DNA of 55,785 nucleotides. Origin: Micrococcales bacterium (lineage in GTDB: Bacteria; Actinomycetota; Actinomycetes; S36-B12; UBA10799). The position numbers and the translations under genes are program-made. Of this stretch, positions 25,338-33,964 are shown piece after piece (within the stretch, counting starts at the first letter, position 1; every line of letters starts with the position of its first letter). The notes beneath the pieces are model-generated. The model made no database searches, was not told the DNA's origin, and worked only from the letters and a program-made list of their open reading frames with translations. The stretch is taken from NCBI GenBank assembly GCA_016719135.1, contig JADKAV010000020.1, positions 1-55,785 of the forward strand, given 5' to 3'.

Positions 25338-25895
25338 CTACTTCGGGTCGATCAACTCCAGTTTGACCTGAACATTGACGGGGGTACCCGGGGCACCGAT
25401 GCGTTGCCCCGAGAACTGTCCCCTGCCTGCAAGATTGTCATACTCCCCGGTGCCCCCGATGATTTCGGTCTCCCCGGAGTACGACGATCCGCGTCCTTGA
25501 TCACCGGCCGTGGTGATCCCAGTGATGCGCAGCCCGATGTCCCCCTTGCGGGACTCCAGCGTTACGAATCCCTCGAATGTCCCGTTGCCCTTCACATAGT
25601 CGCTGGCGACCAGCATCTCGGCCTTGAACCTGTTGTCGAGGAAGTCCACGCGAGCGGCGTACTCGGCCATACCGTAGGTCTTCTCCTGCGCGGAGCCGAC
25701 TGCGCGGATCTTCTGATCCTGCAGAACGAACACCGATTCGAACTGCTGGGTGCGCTTGGACACCGGCGTGCTGGGCGACGTCGACGGGGTACCGGTCGAC
25801 GGTCCGGTGGTGCATGCTGCCAGCAGCAGTACCAGCAGCGCGACGGCGACCCTCACACTTCGAGCGTGCCATGCCTGCGATTCGGTGGCCACCAT
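25338..25895 (-). CDS. Lipoprotein with beta-barrel-like domain, copper operon
   Basis: 185 residues from ATG 25895. A short basic n-region leads to VAVALLVLLLAAC, a lipobox with lipid-bearing Cys at ~residue 28. A Ser/Thr/Pro linker follows, then a domain rich in Gly and Thr turns (SYSGETEIIGGTGEYDNLAG, GRGQFSGQR) resembling the allene-oxide-cyclase/dirigent barrel fold. A GTG at 25970 overlaps the copD/ctaG stop (GTGA) but would put 39 residues before the signal core, so I prefer the later start. Its place after the copper genes suggests an extracytoplasmic helper; its exact function is unknown. Confidence 0.75.
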   Translation of the reverse strand: MVATESQAWHARSVRVAVALLVLLLAACTTGPSTGTPSTSPSTPVSKRTQQFESVFVLQDQKIRAVGSAQEKTYGMAEYAARVDFLDNRFKAEMLVASDYVKGNGTFEGFVTLESRKGDIGLRITGITTAGDQGRGSSYSGETEIIGGTGEYDNLAGRGQFSGQRIGAPGTPVNVQVKLELIDPK

Positions 25896-25966
25896 TGGGT
25901 TGTCCCGCCCAGCACGGCGTTTCGCCGGTGCTCCTACCCTCCGCGACGTCGAGGGGGCGTGAAGTC

Positions 25967-27982
25967 TCACCGTTCGGCGCGTCGGGCATCGTCTTCGGCC
26001 AGACGGCGCAGATTCTCGTTGTACGCCGCCATTTCGACATCGCCATCACGATCCACTCGGCGATCTCGGCGAGTGGCCTCCTTGCTGTCCGATCGGGCCC
26101 ATTGCACGGCGACCGCGATGATCAGCAGGAAGGTCGGGATCTCGGCGATGCCCCACGCGACACCTCCGGCCGACTGGGAGTCGGCCACCAGATCGGGCAG
26201 CCACGGGGGCTGCACCTGCGAGTACCATTCCACGCCGAATGCGGTGTCACTCATCATGATCGGCACGGCGAAGAAGGAGTGCAGGAGCATCGCGATGACC
26301 GCGAGCATCAACCGGCCCCACGGTGGCAGTGACCGCGGAAGTGGGTCGGTCTGGATGACCACCCAGGCGAACAAGTAGCCAGATGCGATGAAGTGGATCT
26401 GCATGGCGAGGTGGCCCACATGGCTGGACATCAGCCAGGCGAACAGCGGTGTGTAGTACAGCCCGTACAGACCCACGGTGAACACGAAAAGCACCCACAG
26501 CGGGTGTGTGATGAAGCGGGCGAATGGCGTGTGCATCCCCCACACGATCCATTCCCGGGGTCCTCGTCGAACCCCCGAGGACGATGGCAGCGCCCGCAGG
26601 GCCAGCGTCAGCGGCGCAGACATGGCCAGCAGGATCGGCGCGACCATCGACATGACCATGTGCGAGACCATGTGCCAGGTCATGGTGACCATCGCATAGG
26701 TGGCGATACCCGCGTTGGTGGCCCACACGATCATCAGCCAACCGCTCACCCACGCCACGGTCCGCAGGACCGGCCAGGCATCGCCCCGCCGATGCAGACG
26801 GACCACTGCCGCGACGTAAAGGCCGATGCCCAGGATCGCCAGCCCGAGGAACAACGGTTCCACCTGCCACCCCAGCACGACGTTGGCAGCACTCGGTGGT
26901 GGCGGGAACGCGCGACCGAGCAGGGTCTCCGCGTTCGTCGGGAACTGGACCTCCACGCGTGGGTACGCGGTCTGGGTCAGGGCCACCCCGATCCCGGCGG
27001 CGGCGGCCATGAGCATGGCCTCGATACCAGCGAACCGGATCAATGTGGGCCGCTGCTCCGAGCCGGCGCCGACCACCTTGGTCTGCAGGGTGCGTGCTGT
27101 GAGCAATAGGCCGCCCAGCAGCACGAGTTTCGCGAGGATGAGCACGCCGAAGGAGGTGGTCCACAGTTCCGTCACCGAGTTCATGCGCGCGAAAGCGGCA
27201 CCCACGCCGGAGATGGCCAGCAGCACCACCGCCCAGGTCGCAACCGTCCGGAAGACCGGCAGGGCCCGCATCGTGCCCGGGTCGTTGCGTATGGCATGGA
27301 AGAGGATCGCGAGCAGGCCGCCGACCCAGACCGCCATCGACACCGCGTGCACGACGTCCGAGGTCATGGCCACGCCGTGGGAACCCAGTGAGGACGCGTG
27401 TCCGGTCAGCGCGGGCAGCCCCACGCCGATCAGCGCCAGTGCGCCCCATGCGGCAGCCGCGGTCACCGACGAGGTGAATACCGCTCCCACGGCGATCGCA
27501 GCGGCGAGCCCACCAACGATGAGGAAGGCACGTACCGAGTCGACCGACCAGGCATAGGTGCTGATGACATCGGGGGTGAGGGTCTGTGACATCGGCAGGC
27601 CCAGCGCCCACGCGAGCGCCCACATCGCCGTCGCGACACTCGCCACGGACCAAAGTGCCGCAATCCATCCCGCACGCACGACATCGGCTCGCCCGATCTG
27701 CGACAGCACACCCTTGCGCCCCTGCGGCCCCAGCACCGCCGCGTACCCCAGCAGGCCGACGGCGAGCACCCCCGCGGTCGTGGCCAGCAGCCGAACGATG
27801 GGCAGACCCCACCCGACGATGGGACCGGCGCCGCTGATCTCGTCGATCGTGACTTCGGTGGCACCGCCCCCAACGACCAGGCCAACGACCAGACCACCAA
27901 GCAGAACCAGGACCAGGGGAATCACCCAGCGGGTCAACCGTGGACTGCGGTCGACCCGGGTCGGGGCGACGTCAGTCTGCAC
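25967..27982 (-). CDS. Fused CopD copper import / CtaG cytochrome oxidase assembly protein
   Basis: 671-residue polytopic membrane protein. The first half (~20-330) is CopD-like with about eight or nine helices and the conserved His region HAVSMAVWVGGLLAILFHA. The second half (~370-640) is the caa3-type CtaG family: TMTWHMVSHMVMSMVAPILLA, HPLWVLFVFTVGLYGLYYTP and HVGHLAMQIHFIASGYLFAW hold the His/Met ligands. This fusion is common in actinobacteria and is thought to bring copper in and deliver it to cytochrome oxidase. It overlaps copC upstream by 11 bases and is followed by the lipoprotein gene. Confidence 0.92.
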   Translation of the reverse strand: MQTDVAPTRVDRSPRLTRWVIPLVLVLLGGLVVGLVVGGGATEVTIDEISGAGPIVGWGLPIVRLLATTAGVLAVGLLGYAAVLGPQGRKGVLSQIGRADVVRAGWIAALWSVASVATAMWALAWALGLPMSQTLTPDVISTYAWSVDSVRAFLIVGGLAAAIAVGAVFTSSVTAAAAWGALALIGVGLPALTGHASSLGSHGVAMTSDVVHAVSMAVWVGGLLAILFHAIRNDPGTMRALPVFRTVATWAVVLLAISGVGAAFARMNSVTELWTTSFGVLILAKLVLLGGLLLTARTLQTKVVGAGSEQRPTLIRFAGIEAMLMAAAAGIGVALTQTAYPRVEVQFPTNAETLLGRAFPPPPSAANVVLGWQVEPLFLGLAILGIGLYVAAVVRLHRRGDAWPVLRTVAWVSGWLMIVWATNAGIATYAMVTMTWHMVSHMVMSMVAPILLAMSAPLTLALRALPSSSGVRRGPREWIVWGMHTPFARFITHPLWVLFVFTVGLYGLYYTPLFAWLMSSHVGHLAMQIHFIASGYLFAWVVIQTDPLPRSLPPWGRLMLAVIAMLLHSFFAVPIMMSDTAFGVEWYSQVQPPWLPDLVADSQSAGGVAWGIAEIPTFLLIIAVAVQWARSDSKEATRRDRRVDRDGDVEMAAYNENLRRLAEDDARRAER

Positions 27983-28526
27983 GCGACCTCCAGATGAAGA
28001 TCCCGCCGCCGAGCAGGGCGAGTGCCGCGAGCACCCACACCAGCGGGTTGATTCCAGAGTTCTGCTCAGTGGCCGCAGCGACCGGGGAGGCGGAGACCTC
28101 CGGGGACGCAGTCACGGCAGACTCCGCGGGAGCCGGCGGTTCGGGGGACCGCGTCGCCGACTCGATGCTGAACGAGAACCGTCCCTCCAGCGGGTGGCCG
28201 TCGCCGGCCACCGCCCGGTAGGCCACGGTGTAGGTCCCGGAATCGGCTGTGGCAGGCCATTGAGCTGTCAAGGTCTGGCCCTGCACCTGGGCCGGCCCAA
28301 GGTCGATCGTGGCCCCGGCGGTGTCTTTGGCGACCATGCGCGCACCCGCGTCCAGCAAGGGCTCGGCGAAGCGCAGGCTCACCGTCGCTGGTGGCTTCTT
28401 GAGTGTCTGACCGTCGGCGGGGTCGGTGGAGATGAGGCTGGTGTGTGCGGCCGCGGGTGCAACGGTGAACAGCGCCATCAGCGCTGCAACGACAAGCACC
28501 CAACCACGCCGCCGGGTGGCGGGCAT
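27972..28526 (-). CDS. CopC-domain copper-binding protein with C-terminal anchor
   Basis: 184 residues. Signal peptide to ~27 ending in AAAH, so the mature protein starts with His (HTSLISTDPADG), the N-terminal copper ligand of CopC/YcnJ/PcoC proteins. The beta-sandwich includes VSLRFAEPLL and YRAVAGDGHPLEGRFSFSI, whose DGHP contains another conserved His. A Ser/Pro/Ala linker leads to a transmembrane helix (~157-178) and RSRAD. It would bind Cu(II) outside the membrane and pass it to the adjacent CopD domain. Gene overlap with copD/ctaG supports co-translation. Confidence 0.92.
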   Translation of the reverse strand: MPATRRRGWVLVVAALMALFTVAPAAAHTSLISTDPADGQTLKKPPATVSLRFAEPLLDAGARMVAKDTAGATIDLGPAQVQGQTLTAQWPATADSGTYTVAYRAVAGDGHPLEGRFSFSIESATRSPEPPAPAESAVTASPEVSASPVAAATEQNSGINPLVWVLAALALLGGGIFIWRSRAD

Positions 28527-28563
28527 AGGGGGACTCCAGGGACGAAGGATCGTTGGGACAGAT

Positions 28564-29082
28564 CTAGCAGCAGGTGGCGACAGGTGGTCCCCTGCCGTTC
28601 AGTTCCCTGTGGATAGTCCCGGATCGCAGCATGTGGAAGACCCCAGCGTGCGTCGTGCACCAGTGCGGCATCGGACTCAGCCCGGCCAATGCGCAACGCA
28701 CGGCTGTGGCCCATCGGAGGTACCGCCGACGTGCCACCGCGAATGCCCGCGCTTCGCCCCAGCGCAAGAAGACCGCGAGCACGACAGCGGCGAGCGCATG
28801 GCCGGCGAGCATGGATGTGCTCACGGGATGCGTGTGACCGACGCTGAACGCCACATGGGAGAGCAACTGAATACCTGCCACAGCCCCGGTGATCGCCAAC
28901 AGGCCGCGTTCCTTGCGCAACCAGCCGTAGGACGCCAGCATCAACGCGACGGTCAGGAGTCCGAGGGACGCCGGTTCGATATAGCCGCCGCCGACCAGAT
29001 GGCCGACTGCCGCCAGTCCGACCGAGGAGCCCCCCAGCACCCAGGCGCGCACCAGGCGCGACGGGGAAGGGGGCATCTTCAC
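28564..29082 (-). CDS. Small membrane protein upstream of copC, His/Cys-rich tail
   Basis: 172 residues with about four helices (~12-30, 36-52, 57-80, 88-107). The region LLSHVAFSVGHTHPVSTSMLAGHA carries several His and Met facing a membrane edge, and the C-terminal tail has MPHWCTTH, FHM and a final CC. These are plausible soft-metal ligands. I do not know an experimentally defined family, but similar proteins are found next to actinobacterial copC/copD genes. The start lies nine bases after the ppk2 stop and the end 37 bases before copC, so it belongs to the same run. Confidence 0.7.
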   Translation of the reverse strand: MKMPPSPSRLVRAWVLGGSSVGLAAVGHLVGGGYIEPASLGLLTVALMLASYGWLRKERGLLAITGAVAGIQLLSHVAFSVGHTHPVSTSMLAGHALAAVVLAVFLRWGEARAFAVARRRYLRWATAVRCALAGLSPMPHWCTTHAGVFHMLRSGTIHRELNGRGPPVATCC

Positions 29083-29091
29083 ATCGCCAGG

Positions 29092-29904
29092 CTAACTGAG
29101 CAGTGTGCCGGCGAAATCGGGAACGTGTGTCTGGGTGTCCTTGGGCGGACGCATGTAGCCACGCGACGCCGGGCGATCCGGCAGCTTGAGCGGCGGCACC
29201 GTCACGTCCTCGTACGGCATCGACGACAGGAAGTGGTTGATGACATTGAGCCGAGCGGCCTTCTTGTTGTCGCTCTCCACCACGAACCAGGGCGCTTCGG
29301 GAATGTCGGTGTGGACCATCATCTCGTCCTTGGCCCGCGAATACTCTTCCCAGCGGGTGATCGATTCGAGATCCATCGGACTCAGTTTCCAGCGCCGCAT
29401 GGGATCCTTCAGCCGTGACTCGAACCGGCGTTGTTGCTCCTCGTCACTGACGCTGAACCAGTACTTGCGCAGGACCACCCCGTCCTCCACCAGCAGGCGC
29501 TCGAAGATCGGTGCCTGGTGCAAGAAGCGCCGGTACTCCTCAAGGGTGCAGAACCCCATGACCCGCTCGACACCTGCCCGGTTGTACCAGGAACGGTCGA
29601 ACAGGGCCAACTCGCCGGCGGCCGGCAGATGCGGCACATAACGCTGGAAGTACCACTGGGTCCGCTCCCGCTCGGTGGGCGCGGGAAGAGCCACGATCCG
29701 CGCCGTGCGGGGGTTCAGGTATGCGGTCATCCGTTTGATGGAGCCGCCCTTACCGGCTGCGTCGCGGCCCTCGAAGATCAGCACGACACGGGTGCCGGTG
29801 AGCTTGATCCATTCCTGCAGTTTCACCATCTCGGCCTGCAAGCGGAAGAGTTCGGCCTCGTAGACCTTGTTCTTCAGCTTGGGTGCCTTCTCGCGCTTGG
29901 CCAT
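29092..29904 (-). CDS. ppk2: Polyphosphate kinase 2
   Basis: 270 residues, class I PPK2 size. Walker A GRDAAGKGG at 46-54, then DRSWYNRAGVERVMGFC (103-119, Walker B region) and the lid segment KDPMRRWKLSPMDLES. PPK2 enzymes move phosphate between polyphosphate and nucleoside di- or monophosphates; this one probably regenerates NTP from polyphosphate. It begins the minus-strand run that continues into the copper genes (nine-base gap) and diverges from the acyltransferase gene across 236 bases (29905-30140) in which I see no clear elements. Confidence 0.93.
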   Translation of the reverse strand: MAKREKAPKLKNKVYEAELFRLQAEMVKLQEWIKLTGTRVVLIFEGRDAAGKGGSIKRMTAYLNPRTARIVALPAPTERERTQWYFQRYVPHLPAAGELALFDRSWYNRAGVERVMGFCTLEEYRRFLHQAPIFERLLVEDGVVLRKYWFSVSDEEQQRRFESRLKDPMRRWKLSPMDLESITRWEEYSRAKDEMMVHTDIPEAPWFVVESDNKKAARLNVINHFLSSMPYEDVTVPPLKLPDRPASRGYMRPPKDTQTHVPDFAGTLLS

Positions 29905-30140
29905 GGGCTCAGCGTATTGGCCACGTCACCGCGGCGCCCGCCCATCGCGCCAACCGTTGTCCCGACACCGTTTTCCTGGCTATCAGCCGTTCGGCCGCGA
30001 CGCCCGCCCCGACCTCAGATACAGCACGATTCGGTCACATCGGTGGCAGGCTGTTCGCCGTACCGGAGCGTGGTGGGAGAATCGATCAAGGGTGTCCAAC
30101 GTCACGTTTCCGGCCGGCGCCCGGAGGGCACCAGAGGACT

Positions 30141-31196
30141 ATGCGGCAACGGATCGAGTGGATCGACCTGGTCAAGGCCAGTTCTGTGCTGCTGGTCGTG
30201 TTCATGCACGCCTCCAACACCTTGGTGGACGTCGCCGGGCCTTCTGCGGTGACGACGGCGCTGCATCAGTTCAACGTCCTGGTCGAGCCGTTGCGGATGC
30301 CGATCTTCTTCCTGGTTTCCGGAATGCTCGCCGCCTCCGCCATCCATCGTCCATGGCGTGCGACGACCAACCGCACGAGCGGGATGCTCTATCTCTATGT
30401 GGCCTGGATGGTCGCCTACCTGGGCTTCATCACGCTGCTCGGAGCATCAGTCACCGAGCCTTTGAGCGCCATCCTCTTCGCAAAGAACGGCTACTGGTAC
30501 CTCTACGCGATGGTGCTGTTCTTCGTCATCGCCCGACTGCTGCGCAACCAGCCGGCATGGGTGGTGGTGGCCGTGGCCCTGATCCCCAACATCGCGCGGC
30601 CATTGACCGATCAGTTCTTCGAAGGTCTGGTGCCGGGCGCCCTGTACACGTCGATGGCCATGAACCTCGGCTTCTTTCTGATCGGCGCATACTTCAAAGA
30701 CCTCTTGGGCACAGTGGCTGCCCGCGCGACCTTGGCCCACACCGCTGTGCTGGGGCTGGTGGCAGTCATCGGCGGCATCGTCTGGCTCAACACCCCGTCC
30801 ACGATCGGCCAGACCTACCTGTACATGAGCCTCATCTGGGTGGCATTCGGTATCAGCCTGGCGGTGCAGATCACCCGCAACGGCGCACCGGCCTGGGCGG
30901 GCTACGTCGGTGCCCGGACCCTGCCGATCTACGTGTGGCAGTGGCCCGCGCTGTTCGTGGTCGGCGAGTTCCTCCCGGCCTCTGTGGTGTCCACCCTCGG
31001 TGCCCAGCTCCTGTTCCCCTTGCTGTTCACCGCTGGGGTGGCCGGCAGCGCGCTGGTCCTGCACCGCTGGCCTGCGATGAAGCACCTGTTCCACGCACCG
31101 GGCTGGACGACCAGCCCACAGGACCTGCAGATCCCGGCCCGGATCCGGGCACGTTTGGAGCGTCCCGAACCCGCTACAGTCACAGTGGGTCGCTAG
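30141..31196 (+). CDS. Acyltransferase-3 family membrane protein
   Basis: 351 residues with about ten helices. The start RQRIEWIDLVKASSVLLVVF followed by MHAS gives the conserved Arg/Asp/Lys and His pattern of acyltransferase-3 (OafA/NodX-like) proteins, which transfer acyl groups to surface glycans or lipids from the cytoplasmic side. PIYVWQWPALFVVGE in the last third matches the late family motif. I chose ATG 30141, eight bases after AGAGGA; the upstream in-frame codons (to 29883) lie in the divergent promoter region and are not hydrophobic. Confidence 0.82.
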   Translation: MRQRIEWIDLVKASSVLLVVFMHASNTLVDVAGPSAVTTALHQFNVLVEPLRMPIFFLVSGMLAASAIHRPWRATTNRTSGMLYLYVAWMVAYLGFITLLGASVTEPLSAILFAKNGYWYLYAMVLFFVIARLLRNQPAWVVVAVALIPNIARPLTDQFFEGLVPGALYTSMAMNLGFFLIGAYFKDLLGTVAARATLAHTAVLGLVAVIGGIVWLNTPSTIGQTYLYMSLIWVAFGISLAVQITRNGAPAWAGYVGARTLPIYVWQWPALFVVGEFLPASVVSTLGAQLLFPLLFTAGVAGSALVLHRWPAMKHLFHAPGWTTSPQDLQIPARIRARLERPEPATVTVGR

Positions 31197-31249
31197 AAAC
31201 GATCACGGTGGCGGGCCACCGCCGAGCTCAGCCCACGCGACCCCACAAG

Positions 31250-31263
31250 TTACTCGCCAGTAG
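31250..31263. promoter_or_regulatory. Palindrome TTACTCGCCAGTAG overlapping the etfD promoter
   Basis: TACT-CGCC-AGTA is a short inverted repeat 21 bases before the etfD ATG. It abuts TAGTAT (31261-31266), a possible -10 box, and GGGAGG (31273-31278) serves as ribosome-binding site. The form suits a TetR-type repressor of fatty-acid genes; this is inferred from the site and the gene's role only. Confidence 0.45.
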
Positions 31264-31283
31264 TATGAAACTGGGAGGTCTGT

Positions 31284-33530
31284 ATGGATCACATGACTAT
31301 CCGCCTCATCATCGGATTGCTTCTCGTTATCGCGGTGGTGGCGCTGGCCGGCAAACGGGTTCTCACCCTTTTCAAACTGATCACGTCGGGGCAGAAGACG
31401 GTGGACCGGCCCGAGAGCCGTCCAGCGGCGGTCGAGGTGCAAGCCACCGAAGTGCTGGGGCAGAAGAAGCTGCTGCAGTGGACGATCCCGGGCCTGGCAC
31501 ACGTGTTCGCCATGTGGGGTTTCATCATCCTGCTGCTCACGATCATCGAGACGTTCGGTGCGACCTTCGTGGCCCAGGACTTCGCGATCCCAGTCATCGG
31601 GCGCTGGGCAGTGATCGGCTTCATCGAAGACCTGTTCGCGGTGCTCGTGCTGGTCGGTCTGGCGATCTTCGCGATCATCCGTCTGCGTACCCAGCCAGCA
31701 AAGCAGGGCCGGTACTCGCGCTTCTTCGGCTCGCACACCGGTGCCGCCTGGTTCACGCTGTTCATGATCTTCAACGTCATCTGGACCCTGCTGGTGTACC
31801 GCGGCGCGCAGTACAACGTCGCCGAGTACACGTTGCAGGAGGGCGAATACATCCAGACGTTCCCGTTCCACGCCTCCGGTGGCGCATTCGCCAGTGAATT
31901 CGTGGCGTCCCTGCTCTACCCGCTCGGCTTGGGCGTCAACGAGGTGCTCGAAACCGCGTTCCTGCTGATCAACATCGCCGTCGTGTTCGGCTTCCTGATC
32001 TTCGTGCTCAACAGCAAGCACCTGCACATCTTCCTGGCTCCGATCAACGTCGGGGCGAAGCGGCAGCCGAACGCGCTCGGACCGCTACTGCCGATGTACT
32101 CGGGCACGGAAAAGATCGACTTCGAGGACCCGGCCGACGATGCAACCTTCGGCCGCGGACGCATCGAGGACTTCACGTGGAAGGGCATGCTCGACATGGC
32201 CACCTGCACCGAGTGCGGACGGTGCCAGAGCCAGTGCCCGGCGTGGAACACCGAGAAACCGCTCAGTCCCAAGCTCATGATCATGAACCTGCGCGACCAC
32301 CTGTTCGCATCCGCTCCCTACCTGCTGGCCACCGCCGGCGCGGGCAAGCCCGACGAGATGGGCGAGCGCAACGAGGAGGTTCTGGCCAAGGTCGGGGACA
32401 AGGTCGCCGCCGAGATCCAGCGGCCACTGGTCGGGGCGCGCGAGGACGACCCCCGCCGAGAGACCGACGGCTACGACCCGCAAGGTCACCGCAGCCACGA
32501 GGGCCCGGTCATCGACACCGACGCCCTGTGGTCGTGCACCACCTGCGGCGCCTGCGTCGAGCAGTGCCCGGTCGACATCGAGCACATCGACCACTTCGTC
32601 GACATGCGCCGCAACCAGGTGATGATCGAGTCGGAGTTCCCGGCCGAACTCGGCGGGCTGTTCAAGAACGTCGAGCAGAAGGGCAACCCGTGGGGCATGA
32701 ACGCCTCGCTGCGCAACGCCTGGATCGAGGAAGTCGACTTCGAGGTCCCGGTGTTCGGCGCCGACGGCGAGGACGAGATCCCCGCCGACGTCGAGTACCT
32801 GTTCTGGGTCGGCTGCGCCGGCGCCTACGAGGACCGCGCCAAGGCCACCACCAAGGCGGTCGCCGAGCTGCTCAACACCGCGGGCGTCACGTACTTGGTC
32901 CTCGGTGACGGCGAGACCTGCACCGGTGACCCTGTGCGCCGGGCCGGCAACGAGTTCCTGTTCCAGATGCAGGCCATGCAGAACGTCGAGATGCTCAACG
33001 AGATCAAGGCCCGCAAGATCGTCGTCACCTGCCCGCACTGCCTCAACACCATCGGCCGGGAGTACCCGCAGGTCGGCGGCGAGTACGAGGTCGTGCACCA
33101 CACGCAGCTTCTCGCGCAACTGGTCGACGACGGCCGCCTGACCCCGGTCAAGCACGTCGACGAGAAGGTCACCTACCACGACCCGTGCTACCTCGGCCGG
33201 CACAACAACATCTACGTGCCGCCGCGCGAGCTTGCTGCCAGCGCGCCGGGTGTGACTCTGGTCGAGATGGAGCGCAACGCGGAGAAGTCCTTCTGCTGCG
33301 GCGCCGGCGGCGCCCGCATGTGGATGGAGGAGAACCTCGGCACCCGGATCAACCTCAACCGCACCGACGAGGCCTTGGGGACCGGGGCTACCACCATCGC
33401 CGTGGGCTGCCCGTTCTGCAACGTGATGATCACCGACGGCGTCACGGCGCGGCAGTCGGAAGGTACAGCCGGCGAGAACGTCCAGGTCAAGGATGTGGCA
33501 GTCATGCTGCTGGACTCGGTGAAGAACTGA
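31284..33530 (+). CDS. etfD: EtfD-type membrane Fe-S oxidoreductase
   Basis: 748 residues. The N-terminal ~250 residues hold five to six helices of a heme-b/NarI-like membrane domain. Two [4Fe-4S] motifs follow: CTECGRCQSQC (C308, 311, 314, 318) and CTTCGACVEQC (C418, 421, 424, 428). Two CCG domains come next (VGCAGAYED with CPHCLNTIG; YHDPCYLGRHNN with SFCCGAGGARMW). The layout matches mycobacterial Rv0338c (EtfD), which passes electrons from electron-transfer flavoprotein, loaded by acyl-CoA dehydrogenases, to menaquinone. No etfAB is in the window. The operator-like palindrome upstream would fit control by fatty-acid supply. Confidence 0.9.
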   Translation: MDHMTIRLIIGLLLVIAVVALAGKRVLTLFKLITSGQKTVDRPESRPAAVEVQATEVLGQKKLLQWTIPGLAHVFAMWGFIILLLTIIETFGATFVAQDFAIPVIGRWAVIGFIEDLFAVLVLVGLAIFAIIRLRTQPAKQGRYSRFFGSHTGAAWFTLFMIFNVIWTLLVYRGAQYNVAEYTLQEGEYIQTFPFHASGGAFASEFVASLLYPLGLGVNEVLETAFLLINIAVVFGFLIFVLNSKHLHIFLAPINVGAKRQPNALGPLLPMYSGTEKIDFEDPADDATFGRGRIEDFTWKGMLDMATCTECGRCQSQCPAWNTEKPLSPKLMIMNLRDHLFASAPYLLATAGAGKPDEMGERNEEVLAKVGDKVAAEIQRPLVGAREDDPRRETDGYDPQGHRSHEGPVIDTDALWSCTTCGACVEQCPVDIEHIDHFVDMRRNQVMIESEFPAELGGLFKNVEQKGNPWGMNASLRNAWIEEVDFEVPVFGADGEDEIPADVEYLFWVGCAGAYEDRAKATTKAVAELLNTAGVTYLVLGDGETCTGDPVRRAGNEFLFQMQAMQNVEMLNEIKARKIVVTCPHCLNTIGREYPQVGGEYEVVHHTQLLAQLVDDGRLTPVKHVDEKVTYHDPCYLGRHNNIYVPPRELAASAPGVTLVEMERNAEKSFCCGAGGARMWMEENLGTRINLNRTDEALGTGATTIAVGCPFCNVMITDGVTARQSEGTAGENVQVKDVAVMLLDSVKN

Positions 33531-33574
33531 GGACAGCGTCACTGCGGCGTCGGGGTCACCGAAAAGGCGGATTC

Positions 33575-33675
33575 CGGGGGGCCCCGAGCACCCCCCCGCG
33601 GCACCCGGGGGGGCGGGCCCGGGGGGGTGGGGGACCCGGGGGCCCCCGCGGGGGGGGACCGGGGCCGGGGGGAGG
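33575..33675. other. Near-pure G/C tract with many G runs
   Basis: About 100 bases with only a handful of A or T, built from runs of three to eight G and several C runs (for example G7 at 33607 and 33621, G7 at 33651, G6 at 33667). It lies between etfD and the small membrane protein gene. It has G-quadruplex potential, but may also be an artefact of base-calling or assembly. Nothing else is seen in 33531-33691. Confidence 0.6.
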
Positions 33676-33691
33676 CAACCGACTTCCGCTC

Positions 33692-33925
33692 ATGAGCATG
33701 CGCGTGGAGTCCGCCGATCGATCCTGGACCGTCACAAAAGTGGTGGCTGTCGTCGTTGCGTTGCTGTCAGCCGGCTACATGCTCCCGTGGGCGATCGCCG
33801 CAGTGCGCGACGTGCCGCACTGGTCGGTGTTCTGGGTCAACCTGCTGCTCGGGTGGACCATCGTCGGCTGGATCGTCGCGCTGGTGATGTCGCTGCGCGC
33901 GCAGCGCCAGATCATCACCGGCTAG
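33692..33925 (+). CDS. Small membrane protein, superinfection-immunity-like family
   Basis: 77 residues with two membrane helices: TKVVAVVVALLSAGYMLPWA (~15-34) and a second starting VFWVNLLLGWTIVGWIVALV (~46-65). The pairing of YMLPWAIAAVR with NLLLGWTxxGWxxAL is the signature of the 'Imm_superinfect' family, named after a T4 protein but widespread and of unproven role in bacteria. ATG 33692 is taken; ATG 33698 is also possible. GGAGG is 16 bases upstream, a long spacing, and the preceding tract is suspicious, so the 5' end is less certain. Confidence 0.75.
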   Translation: MSMRVESADRSWTVTKVVAVVVALLSAGYMLPWAIAAVRDVPHWSVFWVNLLLGWTIVGWIVALVMSLRAQRQIITG

Positions 33926-33964
33926 CCGCAGGGTGTGAACACTCAGGGTTCAGACCTTGAAGGC

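Noticed and set aside
29867..31897. 676-codon plus-strand frame spanning the acyltransferase and start of etfD
   Set aside because: The real membrane proteins are in other frames; this frame is Arg/Ala/Gly/Pro-rich without helices or motifs and runs across an intergenic region.
32085..33542. 485-codon minus-strand frame opposite etfD
   Set aside because: EtfD has full-length motif support. The opposite frame shows only Val/Leu/His/Asp bias and no domain.
33692..33925. Phage-defence or prophage remnant, from the superinfection-immunity-like family name
   Set aside because: The family is widespread in bacterial chromosomes and no phage genes are nearby; the name alone is not evidence of defence.
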